Positions 35,949 to 43,855 of a stretch of DNA of 64,000 nucleotides are shown in pieces; within the stretch, counting starts at the first letter, position 1; every line of letters starts with the position of its first letter. Source of the DNA: Pseudobowmanella zhangzhouensis (GTDB lineage Bacteria > Pseudomonadota > Gammaproteobacteria > Enterobacterales > Alteromonadaceae); assembly GCF_042662685.1 (NCBI RefSeq), contig NZ_JBHSYO010000007.1:62001-126000 (forward strand). The letters are read 5' to 3'. Made by a program: the position numbers and the translations under genes. Below the pieces are notes generated by a model. It searched no databases, was not told the DNA's origin, and worked only from the letters and a program-made list of their open reading frames with translations.

Positions 35949-36589
35949 TGGTTAGTCGGCGGATGAAAGACCGTTAGCTGCCAGTGGTAACGCATTGCCA
36001 GCAAGCGGATGGTCAGAGTAACCAGAATACCTGCGGCCATGCTCCAATGACTTGCCATCCCTACATACAAACACAGGGTATAGAGTATGCCGCCGATGAT
36101 ACAGGCGGTGGCATACAATTCGCCTTTAAGTACCAATGGAATTTCCCGGCAAATCACATCTCGCAGCAAACCTCCAAACACGCCACTCATGGTACCCATC
36201 ATCACCGCGACAACCGGCGACACACCCATGCTAAGTGCTTTTTGAGCCCCCATAATATTAAAAAATGCTAACCCGATGGCATCGGCATGCAGCAAAAATC
36301 GCAATGGAAAGCGATCACTGCGACGGATCCAGATGATGGTGATGAGCGCTGCAAGCAAAATGGCATATAGGTAACTGTTATCGGACACCCAGAACACCGG
36401 GACATCCAGAATCAAATCTCGCAGCGTACCACCGCCAATGGCGGTCACCGTCGCCAACACAATGACGCCAATCCCATCCATGTGCTTTTTATGGGCCATC
36501 AGGGTGCCGGAAATGGCAAATACTGCCACGCCCAATAAATCAATCCAGTGCAGCCAATCGCTGGCATTGTCAGGTAAAAAATCGCCCAT
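35945..36589 (-). CDS. UPF0126/TRIC-type membrane protein (YicG-like)
   Basis: The 214-residue membrane protein has two repeats of the UPF0126 motif: GIGVIVLATVTAIGGGTLRDLILD and VMMGTMSGVFGGLLRDVICRE, each a glycine-rich pore helix with an RD pair. About seven membrane helices are expected. Homologues in the TRIC (trimeric intracellular cation channel) family conduct monovalent cations, while some bacterial members have been linked to glycine transport. Its stop overlaps the barrel gene stop by 4 nt, convergently. No regulator is obvious. Confidence 0.9.
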   Translation of the reverse strand: MGDFLPDNASDWLHWIDLLGVAVFAISGTLMAHKKHMDGIGVIVLATVTAIGGGTLRDLILDVPVFWVSDNSYLYAILLAALITIIWIRRSDRFPLRFLLHADAIGLAFFNIMGAQKALSMGVSPVVAVMMGTMSGVFGGLLRDVICREIPLVLKGELYATACIIGGILYTLCLYVGMASHWSMAAGILVTLTIRLLAMRYHWQLTVFHPPTNH

Positions 36590-36767
36590 CGCGCTAATGC
36601 ATCAAACGTAAAAGCCTATGTTCCCACATTAGGATAAAAATGTCAGATATCAGCGCATTGAAAATATTGTTGCTGTTTATTTTTAAATTGAGGATAAATG
36701 TTTCTTGATTGGCGGTATTTTTTCGTGATATCTGTATGTCCATCCTAGACAGGCATAAGTCACAGAC
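36590..36767. other. Non-coding stretch between the TRIC-type gene and the ilv leader
   Basis: This AT-rich part of the 364-nt gap holds no coding frame that can be supported. It should contain the minus-strand promoter of the TRIC-type gene and the plus-strand promoter of the ilv leader. A loose candidate for the latter is TTGATT at 36705 with TATCTG at 36729, but this is weak. Confidence 0.4.
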
Positions 36768-36833
36768 ATGAAATTTGCAACCGCTATTACCCTAATGATT
36801 ATTCGAGTGGTCATCCCGAACCCGGGGGTGTAG
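36768..36833 (+). CDS. ilvL: ilv operon leader peptide (attenuation sensor)
   Basis: A 21-codon frame encodes MKFATAITLMIIRVVIPNPG-V. Seven of its 21 codons are Ile or Val (four Ile, three Val), with three of the Ile and two of the Val codons in the run Ile-Ile-Arg-Val-Val-Ile, plus Leu and Thr. It ends just before a terminator and 120 nt before ilvE. This is the architecture of the E. coli ilvL leader, in which ribosome stalling at branched-chain codons prevents termination. No ribosome site stands out upstream. The peptide itself probably has no other role. Confidence 0.85.
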   Translation: MKFATAITLMIIRVVIPNPGV

Positions 36834-36890
36834 TGGCTCAGTTTACACTGACAACCAAACCCCCGGTATTTCAACGGGGGTTTTTCGTTT
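36822..36890 (+). promoter_or_regulatory. Transcription attenuator of ilvEDA
   Basis: The terminator stem AAACCCCCG (36857-36865) / CGGGGGTTT (36875-36883) runs into a T-rich tail. The same C-rich strand can instead pair with CCGGGGGT at 36822-36829, which lies inside the last codons of the leader peptide (Pro-Gly-Val). A ribosome that completes the leader covers the upstream strand and lets the terminator form. One stalled at the Ile-Ile pair (36798-36803) would leave it free, giving antitermination. A small hairpin CAGT/ACTG (36839-36850) sits in the loop. The pairing is read directly; the mechanism is inferred from classical ilv attenuation. Confidence 0.82.
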
Positions 36891-36953
36891 TAAATGGCGA
36901 TATACTCGACGCCAATCATTTGGGCGCAGTGGCGCAGGTTGCAAGGAATCAAG

Positions 36954-37886
36954 ATGGCAAAGAAGAAAACAGCAGAACTGATTTGGTTTAACGGGGAAAT
37001 TATGCCGTGGCAAAACGCCACAGTGCATGTGATGACTCATGCGATTCACTATGGATCTTCGGTCTTTGAGGGTGTTCGCGCCTATCACACACCGCACAAA
37101 GGCACCTGTGTGTTCCGTCTGCAGGAACATAGTCAGCGTTTGCTCGACTCTGCCAAGATTTATCGTATGACCATCCCGTATAGTCTGGAAGAAATTAACC
37201 AGGCCACGCTGGATATCGTCAAAGCCAACAAACTGAAATCTGCCTATATTCGCCCTATCGCGTTTTACGGCGATATCGGCATGGGTCTGCAGGTGCCATT
37301 TGGCACAGAAACCGAACTGGTTATCGCTGCCTTCGAATGGGGCGCGTATTTAGGTGAAGAAGGCCTGAAAAACGGTGTGGATGCAGGCGTATCCAGCTGG
37401 AACCGTTTGGCTGCCAACACTATGCCAACCGGCGCAAAAGCGGGTGGTAACTACCTGTCGTCGCAACTGATCTCCATGGAAGCCCGTCGTCATGGCTATG
37501 TGGAAGGGATTGCACTGGATCGTAACGGTCTGGTCAGTGAAGGTGCCGGTGAAAACCTGTTTGTGATCCGTAATGGTATCGTGATGACCACGCCGGTTAC
37601 CGCGGCAATTTTACCGGGCATCACCCGTGATACTGTGATTACGTTACTGAAAGATATGGGCTACGAAGTGCGCGAACAAAATATTCCGCGTGAAGCCCTG
37701 TATCTGGCAGATGAAATTTTAATGTGTGGTACAGCGGCGGAAGTCACGCCGGTACGCAGTGTAGATGGTATTCCTGTCGGTAATGGTGGCCGTGGCCCGA
37801 TTACTGAGAAAGTACAGAATGCATTCTTCGGTTTGTTCAGTGGCGAAACAGAAGACAAGTGGGGTTGGTTAACACCAATCGAGTAA
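36954..37886 (+). CDS. ilvE: Branched-chain amino acid aminotransferase
   Basis: IlvE is the PLP-dependent transaminase for the last step of valine, isoleucine and leucine synthesis. The 310-residue protein matches E. coli IlvE closely at THAIHYGSSVFEGVRAY, the PLP-lysine region GAKAGGNYLSSQL, SEGAGENLFV, GITRDTVITLLK, CGTAAEVTPVRSVDG and the C-terminal ETEDKWGWL. The ATG at 36954 is chosen over an in-frame start at 36894 because AAGGAATC precedes it and the terminator lies between. It is the first gene after the attenuator, without ilvG/ilvM. Confidence 0.96.
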   Translation: MAKKKTAELIWFNGEIMPWQNATVHVMTHAIHYGSSVFEGVRAYHTPHKGTCVFRLQEHSQRLLDSAKIYRMTIPYSLEEINQATLDIVKANKLKSAYIRPIAFYGDIGMGLQVPFGTETELVIAAFEWGAYLGEEGLKNGVDAGVSSWNRLAANTMPTGAKAGGNYLSSQLISMEARRHGYVEGIALDRNGLVSEGAGENLFVIRNGIVMTTPVTAAILPGITRDTVITLLKDMGYEVREQNIPREALYLADEILMCGTAAEVTPVRSVDGIPVGNGGRGPITEKVQNAFFGLFSGETEDKWGWLTPIE

Positions 37887-37907
37887 CACCACTTTTGCCT
37901 TCTTGAT

Positions 37908-37927
37908 GGGCGCACATAGGTGCGCCC
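37908..37927. other. Perfect 8-bp hairpin between ilvE and ilvD
   Basis: GGGCGCAC-ATAG-GTGCGCCC lies in the 132-nt ilvE-ilvD gap. There is no T run, so it may slow RNA decay of the upstream message or reduce transcription rather than terminate. Confidence 0.5.
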
Positions 37928-38018
37928 GCTGTGACAGACAGATTACGCTGTACCCTACTCACCGCTAAAAACAATAACAGGTGAACAAGAGTTTTCTGTT
38001 TAGCAAGAAGGACATGTG

Positions 38019-39869
38019 ATGCCCAAATTACGATCCGCGACCTCGACTCAGGGGCGCAATATGGCGGGAGCCCGCGCGCTATGGCGGGCCACCGGTATGA
38101 AAGACACCGATTTTGGTAAACCCATTATCGCCATCGCCAATTCCTTCACCCAGTTTGTTCCCGGGCATGTCCATCTTAAAGATCTTGGTCAATTAGTCGC
38201 GCAGAGCGTCGAACAGGCCGGCGGCGTAGCCAAAGAATTCAACACCATCGCGGTGGATGACGGAATCGCCATGGGGCATGGCGGCATGCTATACAGCCTG
38301 CCTTCCAGAGAGTTGATCGCTGATGCGGTCGAATACATGGTCAACGCCCATTGTGCCGACGCGCTGGTGTGCATTTCCAACTGCGACAAAATCACGCCCG
38401 GCATGCTGATGGCGGCACTGCGCCTGAATATCCCTGTGGTATTTGTGTCAGGCGGACCAATGGAAGCGGGCAAAACCAAGCTCTCCGATAAGCTGATTAA
38501 ATTGGATCTGGTCGACGCCATGGTCGCGGCAGCCAACCCGAATGTCAGCGATGCCGACAGCGAACAAATCGAACGCTCAGCCTGTCCTACCTGCGGCTCC
38601 TGCTCGGGCATGTTTACCGCCAACTCAATGAACTGTTTAACCGAAGCGCTGGGGTTATCGCTGCCGGGTAATGGCTCATTACTGGCCACCCATGCCGATC
38701 GTGAACAGCTGTTTATTCAGGCTGGTCAGTTGGTGGTGGAGCTGTGCCAGCGTTACTACCAACAGGATGACGCCTCTGCCCTGCCGCGCAATATTGCCAA
38801 TCTGGCGGCGTTTGAAAACGCCATGTGTCTGGATATCGCCATGGGTGGATCAACCAATACCATTCTGCACCTGTTGGCTGCCGCCCAGGAAGCTGAAGTG
38901 GACTTCACCATGGCGGACATCGATCGTTTATCGCGTAAGGTGCCGCATCTTTGCAAAGTGGCTCCCTCCACTCAGCAATATCATATGGAAGATGTGCACC
39001 GCGCCGGCGGGGTGATGGGCATTTTGAATGAACTAAACAAAGCAGGTTTGCTCAATCCGGATGCCGGCCACGTGCTGGGCAGCAGTATTGCCAATGTGAT
39101 CAGCCAGTGGGATATCACCGACAGTGCCAATGTGGATGCGACGACGTTTTATCGAGCCGGGCCGGCTGGTATTCGCACCACCCGCGCCTTTAGTCAGGAT
39201 TGTCGCTGGCCGGATGCAGACACTGACCGCAGCGCAGGTTGTATCCGCGATATGCAGCATGCCTATAGTCTGGAGGGCGGGCTGGCCGTGCTCTACGGCA
39301 ATCTGGCCGAAAATGGCTGCATCGTTAAAACTGCCGGGGTAGATGAAGATAATCTGCGTTTCAGCGGTCCGGCGCGCATCTATGAAAGCCAGGATGATGC
39401 GGTGCAAGGTATTCTCAGTGATGAAGTACAGGCCGGTGAAGTGGTGCTTATTCGCTACGAAGGCCCGAAAGGTGGTCCGGGCATGCAGGAAATGCTCTAT
39501 CCCACCTCCTATTTAAAATCCAAAGGGCTGGGCAAAGCCTGCGCCCTGATTACCGATGGACGCTTTTCCGGCGGTACATCGGGCCTGTCCATCGGCCATG
39601 TCTCACCGGAAGCCGCCAGTGGCGGCACTATCGGGTTGGTGGAAAATGGTGATTTGATTGAGATCGATATCCCGGCCAGACGGATTCATCTTGCCGTTGA
39701 TGACGCAACCCTGCAGTCACGTCGTGATGCCATGCAGCAGCGCGCCAGACCCTGGAAACCAGCGAATCGTGAACGCAGCGTGTCACTGGCGCTCAAAGCG
39801 TATGCGCTATTGGCAACCAGCGCCGACAAAGGCGCGGTACGGGATAAAACGCTGCTGGAAGGTGACTGA
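38019..39869 (+). CDS. ilvD: Dihydroxy-acid dehydratase
   Basis: IlvD is an iron-sulfur enzyme dehydrating dihydroxy acids in valine and isoleucine synthesis. The 616-residue protein shows the start MPKLRSATSTQGRNMAGAR, NSFTQFVPGHVHLKDLG, AVDDGIAMGHGGMLYSLPSR, the cluster-binding CISNCDKITPGM and PTCGSCSGMFTANSMN, and the C-terminal TDGRFSGGTSG. Length matches the E. coli enzyme (616). The ATG at 38019 follows AGAAGGA. Its stop overlaps the ilvA start (ATGA). Confidence 0.97.
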   Translation: MPKLRSATSTQGRNMAGARALWRATGMKDTDFGKPIIAIANSFTQFVPGHVHLKDLGQLVAQSVEQAGGVAKEFNTIAVDDGIAMGHGGMLYSLPSRELIADAVEYMVNAHCADALVCISNCDKITPGMLMAALRLNIPVVFVSGGPMEAGKTKLSDKLIKLDLVDAMVAAANPNVSDADSEQIERSACPTCGSCSGMFTANSMNCLTEALGLSLPGNGSLLATHADREQLFIQAGQLVVELCQRYYQQDDASALPRNIANLAAFENAMCLDIAMGGSTNTILHLLAAAQEAEVDFTMADIDRLSRKVPHLCKVAPSTQQYHMEDVHRAGGVMGILNELNKAGLLNPDAGHVLGSSIANVISQWDITDSANVDATTFYRAGPAGIRTTRAFSQDCRWPDADTDRSAGCIRDMQHAYSLEGGLAVLYGNLAENGCIVKTAGVDEDNLRFSGPARIYESQDDAVQGILSDEVQAGEVVLIRYEGPKGGPGMQEMLYPTSYLKSKGLGKACALITDGRFSGGTSGLSIGHVSPEAASGGTIGLVENGDLIEIDIPARRIHLAVDDATLQSRRDAMQQRARPWKPANRERSVSLALKAYALLATSADKGAVRDKTLLEGD

Positions 39870-41416
39870 TGACAGTCAGCGATGCCGAATACCTGAAAAA
39901 GATCCTACTGGCCCCGGTATATGATGTCGCGGTAAAGAGCGACGTGGATTATCTGACTCGTCTGTCCGATGAACTGGGTAATGAGATTTACCTGAAACGG
40001 GAAGATCAACAGCCGGTCAAATCGTTCAAACTGCGCGGTGCTTATAATCGCCTGTCGCAACTCAGCGATGCCGAAGCCGCCTGCGGGGTTGTTGCCGCAT
40101 CAGCCGGCAATCATGCCCAGGGGCTGGCCTATTCGGCTCGTCGTCGCAATGTGCCGGCGGTGATTGTGATGCCGGAAACCACGCCGGATATTAAGGTCGA
40201 TGCGGTACGTAAATTTGGTGGTGAGTACGCCACGGTTGTGCTGCACGGGACTAACTTTGATGCCGCCAAAACCCATGCTGCCCATCTGGCCGATACCCAT
40301 GGCTACGCCATGATCCCGCCTTTTGACCATCCGGATGTGATTGCTGGGCAGGGCACCATTGGGCGTGAATTACTCGAGCAGTTACCCGAGTTGGATACCT
40401 TATTCATTGCGGTCGGCGGTGGCGGGTTGGCTGCCGGTATAGCGGTGTATCTCAAGCAACTTAAACCGCAGCTAAAAATCGTCGCGGTAGAAGCCGAAGA
40501 TTCTGCCTGCCTGCAGGCCGCGCTCGAGGCGGGCAAGCCCGTGGCGCTGGATTCAGTTGGCATTTTCGCCGACGGGGTCGCGGTGCGGATTATCGGTGAC
40601 GAGACGTTCCGCCTTTGTCAGCAATATGTGGATGAAGTGATGACGGTCAGCACCGATGAAATCTGTGCGGCAATCAAAGACATTTTCGATGATACCCGCG
40701 TCATCGCTGAGCCTGCCGGGGCGCTATCGGTCGCGGCCATTCGCAAGTATGTGCAACAGCATCACCTGCGCGGACAAAAGCTCGGTGGCATTTTGTGCGG
40801 AGCAAATATCAACTTCCATACCTTGCGCTATGTGTCTGAACGCTGTGAGCTTGGGGAGCAGAAAGAAGCCGTGTTTGCGGTGCGTATCCCCGAGCGCAAA
40901 GGCGCATTCCGTGAATTTTGCGCAGAGCTCGGTGGCCGCGGCATCACAGAATTTAACTATCGGTATGCTGATGGTGACGAAGCACATATCTTCGTGGGCT
41001 TAAAGCTCCGGGAAGGCAAAGCGGAATTTGCCGCGTTAACTGAGCGCCTGCATACCCAGGGCTATAGCCTGTTTGACTTGTCCGATAACGAGATGGCCAA
41101 GCTACACGTGCGCTATATGGTCGGCGGGCGACCACATCAGTTGCAGCACGAGCGGATTTTTTCTTTTGAGTTTCCGGAGTACCCTGGTGCGCTGATGAAG
41201 TTTCTGCAAACCTTGGGCGAGCGCTGGAATATTACGCTGTTCCATTACCGCAATCATGGTGCTGCGGATGGCTTGGTATTAGCGGGTTTTGAGATCCAGC
41301 CGGGCAGTGAAACAGACTTTATCGCTCACCTGCAGCAACTGGGCTATCAGTATCGCGAGCAAACCGACAATCCGGCTTACAAGTTTTTCTTAGCGGATAT
41401 GCATGGCCGCAGCTAG
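39869..41416 (+). CDS. ilvA: Threonine dehydratase (biosynthetic)
   Basis: IlvA converts threonine to 2-oxobutyrate, committing carbon to isoleucine, and is feedback-inhibited by isoleucine. The 515-residue protein has the PLP lysine in PVKSFKLRGAYNRL, SAGNHAQGLAYSA, the phosphate-binding GGGGLAAG, and two C-terminal ACT-like regulatory repeats (about 330-410 and 420-505). Full regulatory length suggests the allosteric, biosynthetic form. It is translationally coupled to ilvD by a one-base overlap and closes the ilvEDA operon. Confidence 0.97.
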   Translation: MTVSDAEYLKKILLAPVYDVAVKSDVDYLTRLSDELGNEIYLKREDQQPVKSFKLRGAYNRLSQLSDAEAACGVVAASAGNHAQGLAYSARRRNVPAVIVMPETTPDIKVDAVRKFGGEYATVVLHGTNFDAAKTHAAHLADTHGYAMIPPFDHPDVIAGQGTIGRELLEQLPELDTLFIAVGGGGLAAGIAVYLKQLKPQLKIVAVEAEDSACLQAALEAGKPVALDSVGIFADGVAVRIIGDETFRLCQQYVDEVMTVSTDEICAAIKDIFDDTRVIAEPAGALSVAAIRKYVQQHHLRGQKLGGILCGANINFHTLRYVSERCELGEQKEAVFAVRIPERKGAFREFCAELGGRGITEFNYRYADGDEAHIFVGLKLREGKAEFAALTERLHTQGYSLFDLSDNEMAKLHVRYMVGGRPHQLQHERIFSFEFPEYPGALMKFLQTLGERWNITLFHYRNHGAADGLVLAGFEIQPGSETDFIAHLQQLGYQYREQTDNPAYKFFLADMHGRS

Positions 41417-41432
41417 CGGCCATCAAACAGGT

Positions 41433-41684
41433 TTATTTCGCCTGTTGCGCCGCTTCCAGTTCGGCGATTTTGGCTTCCAGTGCGTCCAGTTTGGCACGGG
41501 TTTTTGCCAATACCTGTGTCTGTACATCAAATTCTTCGCGCGTCACCACATCCAGCTTGGCTAGTTGCGCCTGCAGGGTCTGTTTGATTTTCTCTTCCGC
41601 CCCTTCGGCCATGGTTTTTACGCCTGGTGGAATGGCGTCGGTGATTTGGCGGGCGATTTCTTCAATTTTTTTGGCGTTAATCAT
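41433..41684 (-). CDS. ubiK: Ubiquinone biosynthesis accessory factor UbiK
   Basis: UbiK (YqiC) helps the aerobic ubiquinone-making complex together with UbiJ. The 83-residue protein has the family features: a first amphipathic helix KIEEIARQITDAIPPGVK, then a long coiled coil with VTREEFDVQTQVLAKTRAKL and an Ala/Glu-rich end. It is transcribed convergently with ilvA, 16 nt from its stop. No partner ubi gene lies nearby. Confidence 0.92.
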   Translation of the reverse strand: MINAKKIEEIARQITDAIPPGVKTMAEGAEEKIKQTLQAQLAKLDVVTREEFDVQTQVLAKTRAKLDALEAKIAELEAAQQAK

Positions 41685-41836
41685 GTTGCGCTAACCTGTG
41701 GGTTTAATCGGCTCATTGTAACCATGAAACGGCTGCTGTGGTAAACCAATACGCAGTTTCCTGCCGTTTGGGTGCATTGTTGGTGGTAGTCAGGCGCTGA
41801 ATTCCTTAAAATTCGCTGCCATTACGCGGAGTCTTC

Positions 41837-43855
41837 ATGAAACTTAACCCGGCCCAACAACAAGCAGTAACCTTTGTCTCCGGACCTTGTCTGGTACTGG
41901 CAGGCGCCGGCAGTGGTAAAACCCGCGTGATCACCAACAAAATCGCCTATCTGGTGCGCGAGTGTAAAATGCCCGCCCGGCATATTGCCGCCGTGACCTT
42001 TACCAATAAAGCGGCGCGCGAGATGAAAGAGCGGGTGGGCCAGACGCTGGGCAAACAGGAAGCCCGTGGCTTGCAGGTGTCGACCTTCCACACATTGGGC
42101 CTGAATATCATCAAAAAAGAGAACAAAGCGCTGGGGCTTAAGGCAGGCTTTTCGCTGTTTGATGACAAAGACACGCTGGCGCTATTGAAGGACCTAACCG
42201 AGACCGAGCTGGATGGTGACAAAGACCAGCTGAATATACTGCAAAGCTGCATCTCCAACTGGAAGAATGATTTGCTCGGGCCGAAGCAGTTGCTGCGCGA
42301 AGCCAAATCCCCCGGTGAGCGCGAATTTGCGGAATTCTATCAGCGCTATCAGAACCATCTGCGCGCCTACAATGCACTGGATTTCGATGATCTGATCCTG
42401 CTGCCCACCCTGCTGTTTAAGCAGAATGAAGAAATCCGCCTCAAATGGCAGCGTAAAATTCAGTATTTGCTGGTGGATGAGTATCAGGATACCAATACCA
42501 GCCAGTACGAACTGGTGCGTTTACTGGTGGGCGAGCGCGCGCGTTTTACTGTGGTAGGCGATGATGATCAGTCGATTTATTCCTGGCGTGGTGCCAAACC
42601 GCAGAACCTGATCCTGCTGGAAAAGCACTTTCCCAGCCTGCGCGTGATCATGCTGGAGCAAAACTATCGTTCCTCCGGGCGGATCCTGCATTCCGCCAAT
42701 ATCCTGATTCAGAACAACCCCCATGTGTTTGAAAAGAAACTGTTTTCTGAGCTGGATTACGGTGAAAAGCTGCGCGTGATCCCGACCCGTAATGAGGATG
42801 ACGAAGCGCAGAAAGTGGTGGCCGAGCTGATGGCGCACAAATTTATGAACAACACCTCTTATGGCGATTACGCGATTTTATATCGTGGTAATTTTCAGTC
42901 GCGGGTGTTTGAAAAAATGCTGATGAGCAACCGTATCCCCTACAAGATCAACGGTGGTACCTCGTTCTTTGGCCGTGCAGAGGTTAAAGACATCATGGCT
43001 TATCTGCGCTTGCTGGTGAATCAGGATGACGATAACGCCCTGCTGCGTATTATCAATATTCCGCCCCGTGGCATTGGCCGTACCTCGCTGGAGCGCCTGG
43101 GTAATTATGCCAACGAACTGGGTGTGTCGATGTTTACCGCAGCCTGTGAACAGGGCCTGGCAATGCATGTCAGTGGTAAGCCGCTCAATGCCATCCATGC
43201 GTTTGCCCAGTGGGTGATTGAACTGGCCGACAATGCCAAGCGCGGTGATACCGTGCAGGTCGTGCGTGAAATGATTAAGTCCATGGGGTACGAAGAATAC
43301 CTGTATGAAACCAGCGCCAGCCCGAAAGCTGCAGAGATGGGCATGGCTAACATCAGTACGCTGTTCCGCTGGGTCACCGACATGCTGGAAGGCGATGAAC
43401 TGGATGCGCCAATGACGCTGCAGGAAGTGGTTAATCGTCTGATCCTAAGAGATATGATGGAACGCGGTGAAGATGAAGAATCCTCTGATCAGGTACAGCT
43501 GATGACACTGCACGCGTCTAAAGGCTTGGAATTCCCGTACGTGTTTATGGTGGGGATGGAAGAAGGCTTATTACCGCACCAGACCAGTATCGATGAAGAC
43601 AATATCGAAGAAGAGCGCCGTCTGGCCTATGTGGGCATAACCCGTGCGCAGCGCGAGCTGTTTTTTACCCTGGCCCGTGAGCGTCGTCAGTTTGGTGAGA
43701 TAATTCGCCCCGAGCCAAGCCGCTTTCTGGATGAATTGCCGCAGGATGATGTAGTGTGGGCGGATCGCCCGCAAACAGAAAGTAAAGAAGAACGTCAGAA
43801 ACGCAACGAACAGGGTTTAGCCAATTTAAAAGGCTTGCTGGGGCTTAAGAGTTAG
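41837..43855 (+). CDS. rep: ATP-dependent DNA helicase Rep
   Basis: Rep is a 3'-5' superfamily 1A helicase that clears protein roadblocks ahead of the replisome. The 672-residue product shows Walker A AGAGSGKTRVITNK, motif Ia VTFTNKAAREM, Walker B LLVDEYQDTN, motif III VGDDDQSIYSWRGA, motif IV EQNYRSSG and the C-terminal GEDEESSDQVQLMTLHASKGLEF and YVGITRAQ. Length is as in E. coli Rep (673), shorter than UvrD. Its 3' end overlaps the GGDEF/EAL gene by 11 nt, convergently. Confidence 0.95.
   Translation: MKLNPAQQQAVTFVSGPCLVLAGAGSGKTRVITNKIAYLVRECKMPARHIAAVTFTNKAAREMKERVGQTLGKQEARGLQVSTFHTLGLNIIKKENKALGLKAGFSLFDDKDTLALLKDLTETELDGDKDQLNILQSCISNWKNDLLGPKQLLREAKSPGEREFAEFYQRYQNHLRAYNALDFDDLILLPTLLFKQNEEIRLKWQRKIQYLLVDEYQDTNTSQYELVRLLVGERARFTVVGDDDQSIYSWRGAKPQNLILLEKHFPSLRVIMLEQNYRSSGRILHSANILIQNNPHVFEKKLFSELDYGEKLRVIPTRNEDDEAQKVVAELMAHKFMNNTSYGDYAILYRGNFQSRVFEKMLMSNRIPYKINGGTSFFGRAEVKDIMAYLRLLVNQDDDNALLRIINIPPRGIGRTSLERLGNYANELGVSMFTAACEQGLAMHVSGKPLNAIHAFAQWVIELADNAKRGDTVQVVREMIKSMGYEEYLYETSASPKAAEMGMANISTLFRWVTDMLEGDELDAPMTLQEVVNRLILRDMMERGEDEESSDQVQLMTLHASKGLEFPYVFMVGMEEGLLPHQTSIDEDNIEEERRLAYVGITRAQRELFFTLARERRQFGEIIRPEPSRFLDELPQDDVVWADRPQTESKEERQKRNEQGLANLKGLLGLKS

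Noticed and set aside
36894..36953. Longer ilvE start at 36894
   Set aside because: It would begin just after the attenuator T run, adds 20 residues not seen in IlvE, and lacks a ribosome site; the ATG at 36954 has one.
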